This document shows, in pieces, positions 8,041 to 13,458 of a DNA stretch of 13,458 nucleotides. The stretch is from Balneolaceae bacterium (lineage in GTDB: Bacteria > Bacteroidota > Rhodothermia > Balneolales > Balneolaceae). Position 1 is the stretch's first letter. Every line of letters starts with the position of its first letter. A model generated the notes under the pieces. That model was not told the DNA's origin. It searched no databases and was given only the letters and a program-made list of their open reading frames with translations. The translations under genes and the position numbers were made by a program. Where the stretch lies: assembly GCA_007123985.1 (NCBI GenBank), contig SLGA01000016.1, positions 1-13,458 on the forward strand. Direction: 5' to 3'.

Positions 8041-8059
8041 ATTTAGACTGAATCTAAAT
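8041..8059. promoter_or_regulatory. Operator 1, ATTTAGA-N5-TCTAAAT
   Basis: A perfect inverted repeat with 7-bp arms and the spacer CTGAA, 19 bp overall. It is identical in half-sites and spacing to operator 2, 50 bp away centre to centre. It lies 24 bp upstream of the TTG start of the receptor, where a bound repressor would block transcription or initiation. Its 19-bp length and TTAG/CTAA cores resemble DtxR-family operators (half-sites TTAGG/CCTAA), by recollection rather than by search. Confidence 0.65.
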
Positions 8060-8068
8060 TTAGAGATA

Positions 8069-8153
8069 TTTTTATCTGAATTGCAAGCTTATTTAGAATA
8101 TTTCTAAATAAAAAAATTCAGCCCATTCATTTTTAGAAGAATTACAAGCTCAT
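8069..8153 (+). repeat. Imperfect 24-nt direct repeat, two copies
   Basis: Copy 1 (8069-8092) and copy 2 (8130-8153) agree at 19 of 24 positions and share TTTTTA, then three differing bases, then GAATTrCAAGCTyAT. Copy 2 runs into the ATG of hemY; copy 1 contains the TTGCAA hexamer. The offset is 61 bp. It may be a relic of local duplication or a second pair of binding sites. Confidence 0.5.
8089..8111. promoter_or_regulatory. Operator 2, 23-bp perfect palindrome
   Basis: Perfect 10-bp arms, TTATTTAGAA and TTCTAAATAA, flank a TAT spacer; its inner 19 bp (8091-8109) are again ATTTAGA-N5-TCTAAAT. It sits 40 bp before the hemY ATG. The core TTTAGAA-N3-TTCTAAA also recalls the iron-control element bound by Irr in alphaproteobacteria. 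It is not followed by a T-run in either direction, so it is unlikely to be a terminator. Confidence 0.65.
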
Positions 8154-9498
8154 GATAAACAAACGGATAGCAGTAGTAGGGGCAGGGATTAGCGGATTAG
8201 TAACTGCATATTCACTTCAGAAACAAGGGTTCGATTGTGAAGTCTTCGAAAAAAATTCGTTGCCCGGCGGAGCCATGAAGACAGTTAAATCTGAAGAATG
8301 GCAGGTTGAATACGGACCCAATACATTATTGCTGAAGGATAAATCAGTTAAAGATTTTCTCGAAGAGATGGATCTGTTATCGTCTAAAGTTGCAGCCAAC
8401 CCTGCCGCTGAAAAACGATTCATCCTTAAAAACGGAAAGTTAGAACCACTTCCGGGTTCTTTACTAAGTGCGGTAAGCACACCTCTCTTTAGTTTAAAAG
8501 CAAAACTACGGGTGCTATTGGAGCCATTTATATCTAAAAGCACCAATCCGGATCAAACTATTGCAGAATTTACAAAGAGACGACTTGGACCTGAGATGCT
8601 TGATTATGCAATTAATCCATTTGTAGCAGGTATATTTGCGAACAATCCGGATTCACTTTCATTACGGCATGCTTTTCCCGCTATGCACAATCTTGAGCAG
8701 GAGTACGGCTCATTAATCTGGGGAAGTTTTGCCGGTGCAAAAAAAAGAAAAGAATCCGGCAGGATACCAAGAGAGCTGATATCCTTTAAAAAAGGTATTG
8801 GTGAACTGCCATCTGCTATAGCTTCTAAGCTCAATACAATTCATTTTAAAAAAGAGATATCAAGTATCGAGAAGAAACTGGATGGCTGGTATCTCATTTC
8901 GGGAAAAAAGCAGCACGGACCATACGATCACATTGTACTAAACACCCCGCTTTATAAGTGGAGTTCTGAATTTTTGTCGCTGGACAAAAATATGATGAAG
9001 AAGATTGAGTCTGTTCATTATCCACCGCTTTCGGTACTCTGCCTCGGGGTAAAAAAAGAGGATGTTAGCCATCCTCTGAATGGATTTGGGTTTCTGATAC
9101 CGGAAAAGGAGAGAAGAAGTATTTTGGGGGCACTTTTTTCCTCTACACTTTTTGAAAACAGGGCTCCGGGTGGTCACCATCTGCTTACGGTTTTTGTGGG
9201 CGGCGGCAGGCAGCCCAAACTGGCTTCATTGGAAACAGATAAGTTACTGCCTGTGGTACTCGATGAGTTACATGATATTATTGGTTTGACAGGGGAGCCC
9301 GTATTTACCGATCATATCTACTGGCCCAAATCTATTCCGGCATACCATGTTGGTTACGACGAAATTTTGGAAATTTTTGATAAAATAGAACGAGAAAACC
9401 CGGGGCTCTTTTTGGCCGGCAATTTTCGGCATGGTATATCCGTACCCGATTGTATCATAAATGGGCAAAAACTTGCAGAGCGCATTTCAGCGATTTAA
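8152..9498 (+). CDS. hemY: Oxygen-dependent protoporphyrinogen IX oxidase
   Basis: A 448-residue FAD enzyme (also named hemG in some databases) that oxidises protoporphyrinogen IX to protoporphyrin IX, the penultimate step of haem synthesis, with O2 as acceptor; usually peripheral to the inner membrane. Seen: the FAD-binding GAGISGL (10-16) with the ribose-binding Glu33 and the LPGGA loop (37-41), VEYGPNTLLL (52-61) of the substrate/FAD region, and RRLGPEMLDYAINPFVAGIFANNP (about 142-165, typical of the family). The C-terminal GNFRHGISVPDCI (423-435) closes the FAD site. Length is normal. ATG at 8152 has no strong Shine-Dalgarno, only AGAAGAA somewhat upstream. It is divergent from the TonB receptor with shared operators, so expression probably responds to metal or haem status. 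Its stop is interleaved with that of the convergent SGNH gene (TTAA, 9495-9498). Confidence 0.93.
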   Translation: MINKRIAVVGAGISGLVTAYSLQKQGFDCEVFEKNSLPGGAMKTVKSEEWQVEYGPNTLLLKDKSVKDFLEEMDLLSSKVAANPAAEKRFILKNGKLEPLPGSLLSAVSTPLFSLKAKLRVLLEPFISKSTNPDQTIAEFTKRRLGPEMLDYAINPFVAGIFANNPDSLSLRHAFPAMHNLEQEYGSLIWGSFAGAKKRKESGRIPRELISFKKGIGELPSAIASKLNTIHFKKEISSIEKKLDGWYLISGKKQHGPYDHIVLNTPLYKWSSEFLSLDKNMMKKIESVHYPPLSVLCLGVKKEDVSHPLNGFGFLIPEKERRSILGALFSSTLFENRAPGGHHLLTVFVGGGRQPKLASLETDKLLPVVLDELHDIIGLTGEPVFTDHIYWPKSIPAYHVGYDEILEIFDKIERENPGLFLAGNFRHGISVPDCIINGQKLAERISAI

Positions 9499-11000
9499 TT
9501 GATTTCCGGCCTTGAGGAGAATGTTTCCAGTAAAATTTCGAGGATATTTTTCCCGAAAAAGGTGAGGCGTTCCTGCCCTGTCATCGCGAGAAAACGCAAG
9601 AGCTTTCTGAGGTCATGCATTAGAGGTGGTGGATCCGTAACCAGGGTTTCATTCTCTATTACGAAATCCCAATCGAATGGATGTTCAAATTTTACTCCCC
9701 GTTTTTCCATACTCATTCGGTACATGTTCGCAATTAACCCGTACCCAATGGTTGAAGGGTGCAAACCATCGAGGCTGAAGATTCCTCCCCTATCCAGCTT
9801 TCCTGTGGATTCATCAAGCCGTAAATAGTCGGTTGAGATTCGCGGATGTCCCTTTTCATCCACCAGATAATTGGTTTTTGGATTTCTTTTTAAAGCATGG
9901 ATAAAATTGGTTGGATAGGGTTCAATTTGATGTGATGGATGTCTGCGCCTCGCTGCTGCTTTAACGTACCTTGCTACGGGAACCACGCAAAAGTCAAACT
10001 CGGTGGCAAGCCTGCGTATTATCTCATTGTATTGATCTACAATCTGATCAAGCAGAATGGCATCGTCTTTGGTAAGGTGCGGATGTTTTACAGGATCGAA
10101 ATCCTCATCCCAAATCCAGAAACGTGCGTAATAATCAAAATATCCACCATTTGATGACATTCCGTTCTTGTTTACTCCCCTGATTGCAGGCGGAATGGTT
10201 ACATATGGAATTGTAGGTACAAACACATGTTTCACATTCATTACTGCAATCTTGCTATACAACCGGTACAGTTCTTCTTTGAAGTGCTCCGGCCGGAATA
10301 CAGTACACTTTCTGTCAGCGTAGTAGTTATGCAGATCATCAGGTTCTGAAAATATGATGCGCAATTTGGTAACGGCCCCAACAATATTATTATGGCCAAT
10401 GCAAACAATCAGGTTTTCAATGCCGCCGTCTTCCTGGATTTTCTGCACATTATTAAGCATGGTATTATTTTCAGCTTCTGCACTGAATGATGGATTCAGC
10501 ACAAGACGGGCTGTTGTGTACATGGCATTATCCGGGAGAACATTGAATACAGAGTATCGCGGCCGGGTGTTCAGAATATGTTTTCGGCTGTAGTGGTCAT
10601 TAATCAGCATAGAATCGCTGATGGAGAATCCCCAAATGGCCTGATTGTGATATGGGAATGGATGGTCTACCCGTAGTGATTTTAGATGGCCATCCCAGTA
10701 GGACTTAATTCTGCTTAGGGTTCTGTACATTTCGCGAGCTGCGGGTACAGAGTTCTTAAGTGTAATCGTGTCTCCATATTTTTCGGACAGACCGCGAATT
10801 AATACTTCGATGTTAATAGGTATACCGGCCTGAGCTGAGAATGATGGTTGATCAAATTGCACACTATCTCCCATGGAACGGGCAATTAACGCAGGGAAGC
10901 TGAGATCCGTCCGGTAAATCCCCCCGTTTTTAAAGCCCTGAGCCATACTGTCGCCCATGGCTGCAAGCTTGTGTTTGTATGATCTTCTTCTGCTAAACAA
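9495..11000 (-). CDS. Long SGNH-hydrolase-like protein
   Basis: A 501-residue protein with SGNH/GDSL hydrolase blocks: MGDSMAQG (15-22; candidate nucleophile Ser18), IGHNN (201-205; block III with Asn204, the usual final Asp of GxND being Asn) and SLDGLHPSTIGYG (409-421; Asp411 and His414 of block V). These imply an esterase, lipase or acyl-hydrolase fold with a complete apparent triad. It is far longer than the usual 200-250 residues: about 180 residues separate blocks I and III and about 200 separate III and V, and the tail after 430 adds a Lys/Arg-rich helix. No signal peptide is visible (N-terminus MFSRRRSYKHKL), so it seems cytoplasmic. The start is TTG at 11000-10998; a stop lies five codons upstream, and the first ATG (Met15) would begin within the catalytic block. 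It is divergent from the AhpD-like gene by only 31 bp. The substrate is unknown. Confidence 0.75.
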   Translation of the reverse strand: MFSRRRSYKHKLAAMGDSMAQGFKNGGIYRTDLSFPALIARSMGDSVQFDQPSFSAQAGIPINIEVLIRGLSEKYGDTITLKNSVPAAREMYRTLSRIKSYWDGHLKSLRVDHPFPYHNQAIWGFSISDSMLINDHYSRKHILNTRPRYSVFNVLPDNAMYTTARLVLNPSFSAEAENNTMLNNVQKIQEDGGIENLIVCIGHNNIVGAVTKLRIIFSEPDDLHNYYADRKCTVFRPEHFKEELYRLYSKIAVMNVKHVFVPTIPYVTIPPAIRGVNKNGMSSNGGYFDYYARFWIWDEDFDPVKHPHLTKDDAILLDQIVDQYNEIIRRLATEFDFCVVPVARYVKAAARRRHPSHQIEPYPTNFIHALKRNPKTNYLVDEKGHPRISTDYLRLDESTGKLDRGGIFSLDGLHPSTIGYGLIANMYRMSMEKRGVKFEHPFDWDFVIENETLVTDPPPLMHDLRKLLRFLAMTGQERLTFFGKNILEILLETFSSRPEIN

Positions 11001-11031
11001 ATGAGATAATTGTTACCTTTAAGCGTAGAAT

Positions 11032-11427
11032 ATGAAAAACGAATCCATGTCAATCAATAGCAATATGAGTACAGAAGAAAACAGACTCGAAGAATTTCGA
11101 AAAAAAAGAAAGGCTGCAAATGATAAAATACTGGATCTGGATCATTTGGGTGTTAAACGGTTCTTCAATCTGGATTCTAACACATACAAAGATGGGGCCC
11201 TTTCCTCTCAAACCAAAGAGTTACTCGGTCTGGTTGCATCGGCCGTTTTGCGATGCAACGATTGCATAGATTATCACTTAGAGCAGTGTGCCAAAGCCGG
11301 TTCAACCAAAGAAGAAATTGTGGATGCGCTGAACGTTGCACTTGTAGTAGGCGGCAGTATTGTAATTCCGCATTTCAGGCATGCAATTGGTACTCTTGAA
11401 ATGCTGGAAGGAGAGGGGCTTCTTTAA
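11032..11427 (+). CDS. AhpD-like carboxymuconolactone decarboxylase family protein
   Basis: A 131-residue, all-helical protein of the CMD/AhpD family. Seen: LVASAVLRCNDCIDYHLEQC with the redox pair Cys75/Cys78 and His82, the AhpD-type CxxC-x3-H motif, followed by EEIVDALNVALVVGG and HFRHA (114-118). The motif indicates a thiol-dependent peroxidase or disulfide-relay partner rather than a true decarboxylase. It is probably a cytoplasmic oligomer. Three in-frame Met codons (11032, 11047, 11065) compete as starts; the third begins MSTEENRLEEF and would leave 120 residues with the domain intact, and none has a clear ribosome site. It overlaps the next gene by one base (TAATG) and so probably heads a three-gene operon with the barrel protein and HemD. 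Confidence 0.88.
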   Translation: MKNESMSINSNMSTEENRLEEFRKKRKAANDKILDLDHLGVKRFFNLDSNTYKDGALSSQTKELLGLVASAVLRCNDCIDYHLEQCAKAGSTKEEIVDALNVALVVGGSIVIPHFRHAIGTLEMLEGEGLL

Positions 11428-12587
11428 TGCATATACGCATGTTTTTTCTTTTTCTGATGTTCACCTGCACAGTACCAATTGGTATAGCGCAGGTGATTCC
11501 GCCCGACAGAGCACCCTTACCATCTGACGCCAAAATTGGCAGTTACTATTCGGTACTACCCTTGCTTGGATACAGCTCAGACCAGGGATTTATTGGTGGA
11601 GGGTTTCTGCAAAGAATAAACTACGATATCAACAGGAAACCTTTTTTGAGTACACTGAAAACCGATCTCACTTTTTCGACAAGGGGAGATATTATTTCAC
11701 AGTTGCAATACGAACGCACAAGGCTTTTTGGTAATGATATTAGAAGCAGTATCGATTTTATTGGTCAGCGAGAAAGGCAGGGGCACTACTTTGGCATCGG
11801 TAATACCACACCATTCTCTTCGTCAGAGTTTAACGATGGGGCGAACTACTACGAAAACAGAGAATTTTATTTGAATTACCGAATTCGAAATGGCCTTTTT
11901 TCATTTGGCGAAAACGGTGAACTGGATTTCTTTGGAGAAACAACATTCTGGTATGTAAATGGAATTTCTGCAGGTGAGGACACCCGTTTTTATCAGGATC
12001 AGCCGGCAGGTTTTGGCAGCAACAGAGTATTTAAACTTGGTATTGGGTTTATTGCTGACAGCAGAAATAACGAATTCTCTCCCTCAAAGGGAGTACGCTA
12101 CGAGGTGAGTTTCAATTCAAGCCAATCGTTTTTATTGAGCGACTATTCATTTTCAAGCATGCGGGGAGATTTCAGGCATTTCATGCCTTTAACAGACAGA
12201 ATCACCCTTGCGCATCGGTTTCAGGCAGAACATACCCTGGGCAACGCACCATTTTGGGCACTCCCAGTTATTGGTAATGAAAACGGACTTCGTGGATTTC
12301 ACAGGAACCGATTCAGAGGAGAGAGTTCTGTACTGAACATGATTGAAATCAGATCGTGGCTGTTCAGTGTGCTCTCCGGAAGGGTAGATGTTGGCATGCA
12401 TGCTTTTTGGGACACCGGAAGAGTGTACTCAGAGTTTGATTCGAGCACTTTTTTTGATGGCTGGAAACGGGTATTCGGTGTTGGGGGGGCTATAACCTTA
12501 CTTAATCCCGATTTTATTGTACGCGGTGATATTGGTTTTTCAAATGAAACCTGGAGAATATATTTTGGAGCCGGATACGTTTTTTAA
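11427..12587 (+). CDS. Omp85/D15-type outer-membrane beta-barrel, no POTRA
   Basis: A 386-residue outer-membrane protein of the surface-antigen (D15/BamA C-terminal) type. Seen: a signal peptide (about 1-21, ending GIAQ), immediate entry into strands (SYYSVLPLLGYSSDQGF, 39-55), the DSRNNEFSPSKG turn (211-222) typical of Omp85 barrels, GLRGFHRNRFRG (287-298) equivalent to the conserved VRGF/Y lid-loop motif, and a C-terminal aromatic signature ending GYVF. POTRA domains of BamA/TamA are missing, so it is one of the short single-barrel relatives whose role (export, lipid handling or adhesion) is unknown. ATG at 11427 shares its A with the TAA of the preceding gene, implying coupling; Met5 at 11439 is an alternative. 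HemD follows after 18 bp. Confidence 0.85.
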   Translation: MHIRMFFLFLMFTCTVPIGIAQVIPPDRAPLPSDAKIGSYYSVLPLLGYSSDQGFIGGGFLQRINYDINRKPFLSTLKTDLTFSTRGDIISQLQYERTRLFGNDIRSSIDFIGQRERQGHYFGIGNTTPFSSSEFNDGANYYENREFYLNYRIRNGLFSFGENGELDFFGETTFWYVNGISAGEDTRFYQDQPAGFGSNRVFKLGIGFIADSRNNEFSPSKGVRYEVSFNSSQSFLLSDYSFSSMRGDFRHFMPLTDRITLAHRFQAEHTLGNAPFWALPVIGNENGLRGFHRNRFRGESSVLNMIEIRSWLFSVLSGRVDVGMHAFWDTGRVYSEFDSSTFFDGWKRVFGVGGAITLLNPDFIVRGDIGFSNETWRIYFGAGYVF

Positions 12588-12605
12588 ATCAAAGATCTGA
12601 AACGC

Positions 12606-13352
12606 ATGAAACAAATATTATGCACAGCACACCCGGATACGATTCCTGAGTTTTTTTTAGCGAACTCACATTTACCGGATTCTATCCTCCACCTTCCGCT
12701 CGAGAGTTACCATTATGAAGTAGATGAAGAGATGCACAATCAGGTTGAAAGAAAACTGGATCATTTCGCCTACGTAATTCACGGCAGCAGGCTTCATGCG
12801 CGTTATTTTATGCGATGGGTATTAGAATATGGGCAGCTTGATCGTGTAAAGCAACTTGTGCATCTGGTAATGGATGAGCCAACAGCCACTTTTCTTGAGG
12901 AGAACAATATACCGGCTATAAAACCCCGAGATAACGCCCGCCCGATTGATCTTATTGAATTTTTGCTTCGTATTTCTCACGAAGGAACTGTTTTGTATCC
13001 ATCAGGAGAGCAAAAAACAGATGAAATACCCGGATTACTTATTGAGCTTGAGATGCCATTTGTTGAATTTCAACTCTTTTCTGAAGAGAGCCTGGATCGC
13101 GAGAAACTGGATGTTTACAGATCCCGAGTGAATAATGCTGATATTGTGGGGATTATGTTTCATAATGAATCAGCAATTGTGAGGATTAAAACCGCATTCC
13201 CAAAGATCGATTTATCAGCACTTACTCTCATTTCGATTGGAGGCAGAGTTTCCAGAAAATTCTTGCAGATGGGTTATAAAGGAGTACTGGACGCAAAAGG
13301 CACCTGGAATAATGTACAGGAGATTGTTAATAGGTTGGTAAAAAGCTCCTGA
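12606..13352 (+). CDS. hemD: Uroporphyrinogen-III synthase-like protein
   Basis: A 248-residue protein with the two-lobe layout of HemD, which closes and isomerises hydroxymethylbilane to uroporphyrinogen III. Seen: lobe 1 strand FAYVIHGSRLHARYFM (54-69) in the position of the family's FTSxNAV segment, linker/lobe 2 VLYPSGEQKTDEIPGLL (129-145), NADIVGIMFHNESAIVRI (177-194) matching the second FTSPSAV-like segment, then TLISIGGRVSRKFLQMGYK (207-225; the IG-x-T-A-x2-L-x2-G motif) and a closing GTWNNVQEIVNRL. Sequence conservation in this family is always low, and here even the usual Thr/Ser positions have drifted (His-Gly-Ser, His-Asn-Glu-Ser). The fold assignment is good and catalysis is likely rather than certain. 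ATG at 12606 has no clear Shine-Dalgarno. It is last in the run with the AhpD-like and barrel genes, which have no known haem role. Confidence 0.7.
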   Translation: MKQILCTAHPDTIPEFFLANSHLPDSILHLPLESYHYEVDEEMHNQVERKLDHFAYVIHGSRLHARYFMRWVLEYGQLDRVKQLVHLVMDEPTATFLEENNIPAIKPRDNARPIDLIEFLLRISHEGTVLYPSGEQKTDEIPGLLIELEMPFVEFQLFSEESLDREKLDVYRSRVNNADIVGIMFHNESAIVRIKTAFPKIDLSALTLISIGGRVSRKFLQMGYKGVLDAKGTWNNVQEIVNRLVKSS

Positions 13353-13357
13353 TCAGT

Positions 13358-13458
13358 TTACACAGATGGTTTTGTAAGCATCCTGATAATTTCAGAGTGT
13401 TCTGGAAAAGCCTGCAGCATTTGATATCTTCCCGCCATTTCAAAATCTATAAAATCGA
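13358..13458 (-). CDS. C-terminal fragment of an unrecognised gene
   Basis: An open frame entering from the right edge encodes 32 residues (…EMAGRYQMLQAFPEHSEII…) and stops at 13360-13358, 5 bp beyond the hemD stop on the other strand. The composition is protein-like (amphipathic, charged) and the tight convergent spacing matches the other junctions here, which supports a real gene. Too little is visible to name a family. Confidence 0.5.
   Translation of the reverse strand, partial: DFIDFEMAGRYQMLQAFPEHSEIIRMLTKPSV

Larger units (their letters stand above)
8018..8151. promoter_or_regulatory. Divergent control region of TonB receptor and hemY
   Basis: This 134-bp AT-rich region carries the start signals of both flanking genes. 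It holds two copies of one 19-bp interrupted palindrome (listed separately), a perfect 12-bp palindrome TCTAAATTTAGA at 8053-8064 overlapping the first operator, and a degenerate half-site TCTGAAT at 8075-8081. It also contains a self-complementary TTGCAA at 8081-8086 that could serve as a -35 in both directions: exactly 17 bp away on each side lies CTAAAT (8104-8109 plus; 8063-8058 minus), a weak -10 embedded in operator half-sites. An imperfect 24-nt direct repeat pairs 8069-8092 with 8130-8153. The promoter assignment is inference; the repeats are plain in the sequence. Confidence 0.6.

Noticed and set aside
8089..8111. 23-bp palindrome as a rho-independent terminator
   Set aside because: The stem is AT-only apart from one G-C pair per arm and no T-run follows on either strand; its place between divergent starts and its match to the 8041 copy favour an operator.
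9499..9828. Plus-strand open frame downstream of hemY
   Set aside because: Antisense to the SGNH block V region, which is clearly coding on the minus strand.
11001..11031. Separate promoter pair between the SGNH and AhpD-like genes
   Set aside because: 31 bp cannot hold two full divergent promoters, and I see no convincing elements; signals probably lie inside the neighbouring reading frames or the AhpD-like start is further downstream.
13349..13356. CTGATCAG palindrome at the hemD stop
   Set aside because: Only 8 bp, no loop and no T-run; expected by chance and explained by the stop codon region.
1..13458. CRISPR array, insertion sequence, tRNA or toxin-antitoxin pair
   Set aside because: No regular repeats with spacers, no transposase or terminal inverted repeats, no cloverleaf, and no small paired genes were seen on reading both strands.

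Overview
The window reads as ordinary, densely packed chromosome from a Gram-negative, probably marine or saline, aerobic bacterium of the Bacteroidota/Balneolota kind. This rests on an outer membrane (TonB-dependent receptor, Omp85-type barrel), moderately AT-rich DNA, weak or absent Shine-Dalgarno sites before most genes, and the character of the proteins (a Balneola/Gracilimonas-like feel). The lineage is an inference; there is no rRNA or other marker here. I see no mobile element, CRISPR array, tRNA or rRNA. Ten complete genes and one partial gene cover nearly everything.

Layout. (1) 150-911, minus: an NRDE/TANGO2-family protein, divergent from (2) a plus-strand run at 1111-4855: a large polytopic SpoIIE/PP2C phosphatase, an ATGA-overlapped exported thioredoxin-fold protein with a CPYC site, and a DtxR/MntR-type metalloregulator with a C-terminal FeoA-like domain. 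(3) 4859-8017, minus: a FecA-like TonB-dependent receptor, then a YeeZ-like SDR/NAD-epimerase relative. (4) 8018-8151: a 134-bp divergent control region with two copies of a 19-bp operator, ATTTAGA-N5-TCTAAAT. (5) 8152-9498, plus: oxygen-dependent protoporphyrinogen oxidase. (6) 9495-11000, minus: a long SGNH-hydrolase-like protein. (7) 11032-13352, plus: an AhpD-like carboxymuconolactone decarboxylase, an Omp85/D15-type outer-membrane barrel without POTRA domains, and a divergent uroporphyrinogen-III synthase. (8) 13358-13458, minus: the C-terminal end of an unidentified gene.

How the parts relate. Iron/haem biology recurs: a late haem enzyme (HemY) and a mid-pathway enzyme (HemD), a FecA-like receptor, a metal-dependent repressor, and an NRDE-family protein whose animal relatives are linked to haem trafficking. 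The best regulatory signal is the divergent receptor/hemY intergenic region. Its paired palindromes have the size and half-site flavour of iron- or manganese-dependent operators, and the repressor encoded about 3 kb away is an obvious but unproven candidate to bind them.

All three convergent gene junctions are extremely tight (3 bp, a shared TTAA double stop, 5 bp), and three genes appear to need TTG start codons. I did not find a clear new multi-gene system; the strongest undescribed signal is the paired operator.
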